Shown here: positions 52,590-54,155 of the stretch, in pieces
How positions within the stretch are numbered: the first letter of the stretch is position 1
Layout of the letters: each line of letters opens with the position of its first letter
Assembly (NCBI RefSeq): GCF_902806475.1
Contig: NZ_CADCWS010000006.1
Span: 1-54,155, forward strand
Direction of reading: 5' to 3'
Length of the DNA: 54,155 bases
Source of the DNA: Candidatus Frankia nodulisporulans
Lineage (GTDB): Bacteria; Actinomycetota; Actinomycetes; Frankiales; Frankiaceae
The notes under the pieces: generated by a model
What the model saw: the letters and a program-made list of their open reading frames with translations, nothing else
The model's database searches: none
Told to the model about the DNA's origin: nothing
Made by a program: the position numbers and the translations under genes

Positions 52590-52898
52590 ATGTTGATCGA
52601 CTGCGATTCCTGCGCCGCTCGTGGCGTGCGCTGCGCCGACTGCGTCATCACCGTCATGCTCGCCGACACGGGTGACGTGCCGCCGCCCGCCGGCGGCGAT
52701 CGGCGGCACGGCCCGGTTCCCGCCGGTGGGATGCCGGGCCGCGCGGCTCCCGCCGTGAGCGGGGGGTGGGACGAGCAGGAGCGGCGGGCACTGCGGCTGC
52801 TCGGCGCCGCGGGTCTGCTGCCGCCGCTGGAGGAACTCGCGGGGTCGATCCTGGAACGCGGGTCCCGGCATGCCCCGCCGCCACGCCGCGCGGGCTGA
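52590..52898 (+). CDS. small CxxC protein upstream of pimB'
   Basis: A 102-residue protein. LIDCDSCAARGVRCADCVIT near the N-terminus has two CxxC pairs, suggesting a zinc or iron site. A Pro/Gly-rich middle leads to a helix-rich end WDEQERRALRLLGAAGLLPPLEELA. ATG 52590 follows GGGAAGG. Similar short proteins occur in the same place in other actinobacteria as I recall (Rv2189c region), with no known function. It precedes the mannosyltransferase by about 90 bp on the same strand. Confidence 0.75.
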   Translation: MLIDCDSCAARGVRCADCVITVMLADTGDVPPPAGGDRRHGPVPAGGMPGRAAPAVSGGWDEQERRALRLLGAAGLLPPLEELAGSILERGSRHAPPPRRAG

Positions 52899-52991
52899 GC
52901 CGGCGTGAGCGCCTGGGGAGGCTGACCCGGCGTGCGCGCCGCGGCGGCCCCGGCGCGGCGGGTGCGGAGGTGGATGCGGCAGCATGGGCGC

Positions 52992-54152
52992 ATGCGGGTA
53001 CTGGTCGTGACCAACGACTTTCCGCCGCGGCCGGGGGGCATCCAGGCGTATGTGCACTCCTTCGCCTCCCGGCTCCCGGCGGGCGAGGTCGTCGTGTACG
53101 CGTCGAGCTGGCGGGGCGCGGCCGAGTTCGATGCGGCGCAGCCGTTCCCGGTGGTGCGTCATCCCACGTCGCTGCTGCTGCCGACCCCGGCTGTCGCCCG
53201 CCGGGTCCGCGATCTCGCGCGGGCCGAGGGCTGCGACACGGTGTGGTTCGGGGCGGCCGCGCCGCTGGGCCTGCTGGGGGCGGCCCTGCGCCGTGGCACG
53301 GAGGTCGAGCGGGTGGTGGCCAGCACCCACGGTCATGAGGTCGGCTGGGCGGCGCTGCCCGCGGCCCGCCAGGCTCTGCGGCGTGTCGGGGCCACGAGCG
53401 ACGTCATCACCTACCTCACCGACTACACCCGGGCCCGGATCGCGCCGGCGATCGGTGACGGGCCGGTGCTCGCCCGGCTGCCCAGCGGGGTGGACGCGAC
53501 GGTGTTCCGACCGGGTGTGGGGCGTGAGCAGATCCGCCGCCGGTACGGGCTCACCGGGCGTCGGGTGGTGGTCTGCGTGAGCCGGCTGGTGCCCCGCAAG
53601 GGTCAGGACATGCTGATCAGGGCCCTGCCGGCGCTGCGCCGGCGGGTACCGCAGGCGGCGCTGCTGGTGGTCGGCGGTGGGCCGCACCGGGCGGAGCTCG
53701 CGCGGCTGGCCCGTGCGGTCGGCGTCGAGGCCGACGTGACGTTCACCGGGTCCGTGCCCTGGGAGGAACTGCCCGCCCACCACGCGGCCGGCGACGTGTT
53801 CGCCATGCCGTGTCGGACGAGGCTGCGTGGCCTCGAGGTCGAGGGGCTCGGCATCGTCTACCTGGAGGCGTCGGCGGCCGGGCTGCCGGTGGTGGCCGGG
53901 CGTAGCGGTGGCGCGCCCGACGCGGTGCGTGACGGGCATACCGGCACCGTCATCGACGGGACGGATCTGGCCGCGGTCACCACCGCGGTCGGTGACCTGC
54001 TCGCCGACCCGGACCGCGCCGCCACGATGGGCGCCGCCGGCCGGGCCTGGGTGGAACAGCACTGGCGCTGGGACGTCCTCGCCGCCCGCCTACGCCACCT
54101 GCTCGCCACCGGAACGAACCCGGACGACGCCCCGCCACCCGCGGCTGCCTAG
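52992..54152 (+). CDS. pimB: GT4 glycosyltransferase, PimB'-like mannosyltransferase
   Basis: A 386-residue GT-B glycosyltransferase. N-terminal MRVLVVTNDFPPRPGGIQAYV is the acceptor-side fold with the Gly-rich loop. The donor-binding C-terminal domain has VSRLVPRKGQDMLIRALPALRR near 196, with the Arg/Lys pair for GDP-mannose phosphates. The E-x7-E type motif is in GLEVEGLGIVYLEASAAGLPVVAG near 280. By position and motifs it is the actinobacterial PimB', which adds the second mannose to phosphatidylinositol mannoside at the inner membrane face. ATG 52992 is chosen by conservation; ATG 52974 with GGAGG just before it is an alternative. The gene is complete, ending 3 bp before the window edge. 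Confidence 0.9.
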   Translation: MRVLVVTNDFPPRPGGIQAYVHSFASRLPAGEVVVYASSWRGAAEFDAAQPFPVVRHPTSLLLPTPAVARRVRDLARAEGCDTVWFGAAAPLGLLGAALRRGTEVERVVASTHGHEVGWAALPAARQALRRVGATSDVITYLTDYTRARIAPAIGDGPVLARLPSGVDATVFRPGVGREQIRRRYGLTGRRVVVCVSRLVPRKGQDMLIRALPALRRRVPQAALLVVGGGPHRAELARLARAVGVEADVTFTGSVPWEELPAHHAAGDVFAMPCRTRLRGLEVEGLGIVYLEASAAGLPVVAGRSGGAPDAVRDGHTGTVIDGTDLAAVTTAVGDLLADPDRAATMGAAGRAWVEQHWRWDVLAARLRHLLATGTNPDDAPPPAAA

Positions 54153-54155
54153 CCC

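Overview
This is a GC-rich actinobacterial chromosome segment whose gene content and order fit Frankia best. The base composition, the many GTG starts, the leaderless promoters and the long alanine/proline-rich linkers all agree with that. The assignment to Frankia is inference; membership of the Actinobacteria is very secure. From memory, the backbone matches the conserved block glnA1-lipA/lipB-dlaT-pepA-gcvT-cobS/cobT-adoK-ctaC-trpD-qcrCAB-pimB' of Mycobacterium tuberculosis, and the glnA-RDD-DUF4191-lipAB order of Streptomyces. No mobile element, CRISPR array, tRNA or rRNA gene was recognised.

Layout, left to right. Positions 155-9590 hold glnA (with a GlnR-type site upstream), a divergent RDD membrane protein, DUF4191, a small unknown protein, lipA and lipB. 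These are followed by an S51-type peptidase, a membrane pseudokinase with a 7-bp tandem repeat at its 5' end, and a TIGR01777 epimerase-like protein. Positions 9732-17962 hold lipoyl-enzyme and C1/corrin metabolism: E2 acyltransferase, dihydrolipoyl dehydrogenase, leucyl aminopeptidase, gcvT, cobT and cobS. Positions 18058-22251 hold a very large DUF4062/NB-ARC/WD40 STAND ATPase lying between cobS and a metallo-beta-lactamase/CobU fusion. Positions 23807-27885 hold small proteins, a deazaflavin-type oxidoreductase with its TetR regulator and twin operators, an aldo/keto reductase and DUF3043. Positions 27885-32836 hold iron-sulfur and cofactor genes: nadA, an ErpA/HesB protein, a PfkB/AdoK kinase, a TusA-like protein and a cysteine desulfurase.

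Positions 33085-46183 carry the aerobic respiratory chain in two operons: ctaC-ctaD-ctaF and ctaE-qcrC-qcrA-qcrB. Between them lie trpD with an orphan receiver protein, and a Fur-family/rubrerythrin/DUF3501 oxidative-stress group. Positions 46310-54152 hold a DnaQ-GIY-YIG nuclease, a VOC protein, a HIT protein, a frameshifted DUF4352 membrane protein, an NYN-domain RNase-like protein, a small CxxC protein and a PimB'-like mannosyltransferase.

The genes connect functionally. LipA/LipB make the lipoyl cofactor used by the E2/E3 pair. ErpA and the desulfurase can supply Fe-S clusters to LipA, NadA and the Rieske protein. The bcc and aa3 genes are expected to form one supercomplex.

The most unusual features are these: the STAND ATPase with about 14 WD blades and two apparently compensating frameshifts; the 7-bp repeat that sets the reading frame of the pseudokinase N-terminus; the MBL-CobU fusion; a pair of GCTAAY-N3-RTTAGC operators; and a recurrent TAnnnT hexamer 6-8 nt before about a dozen start codons, which indicates widespread leaderless transcription.
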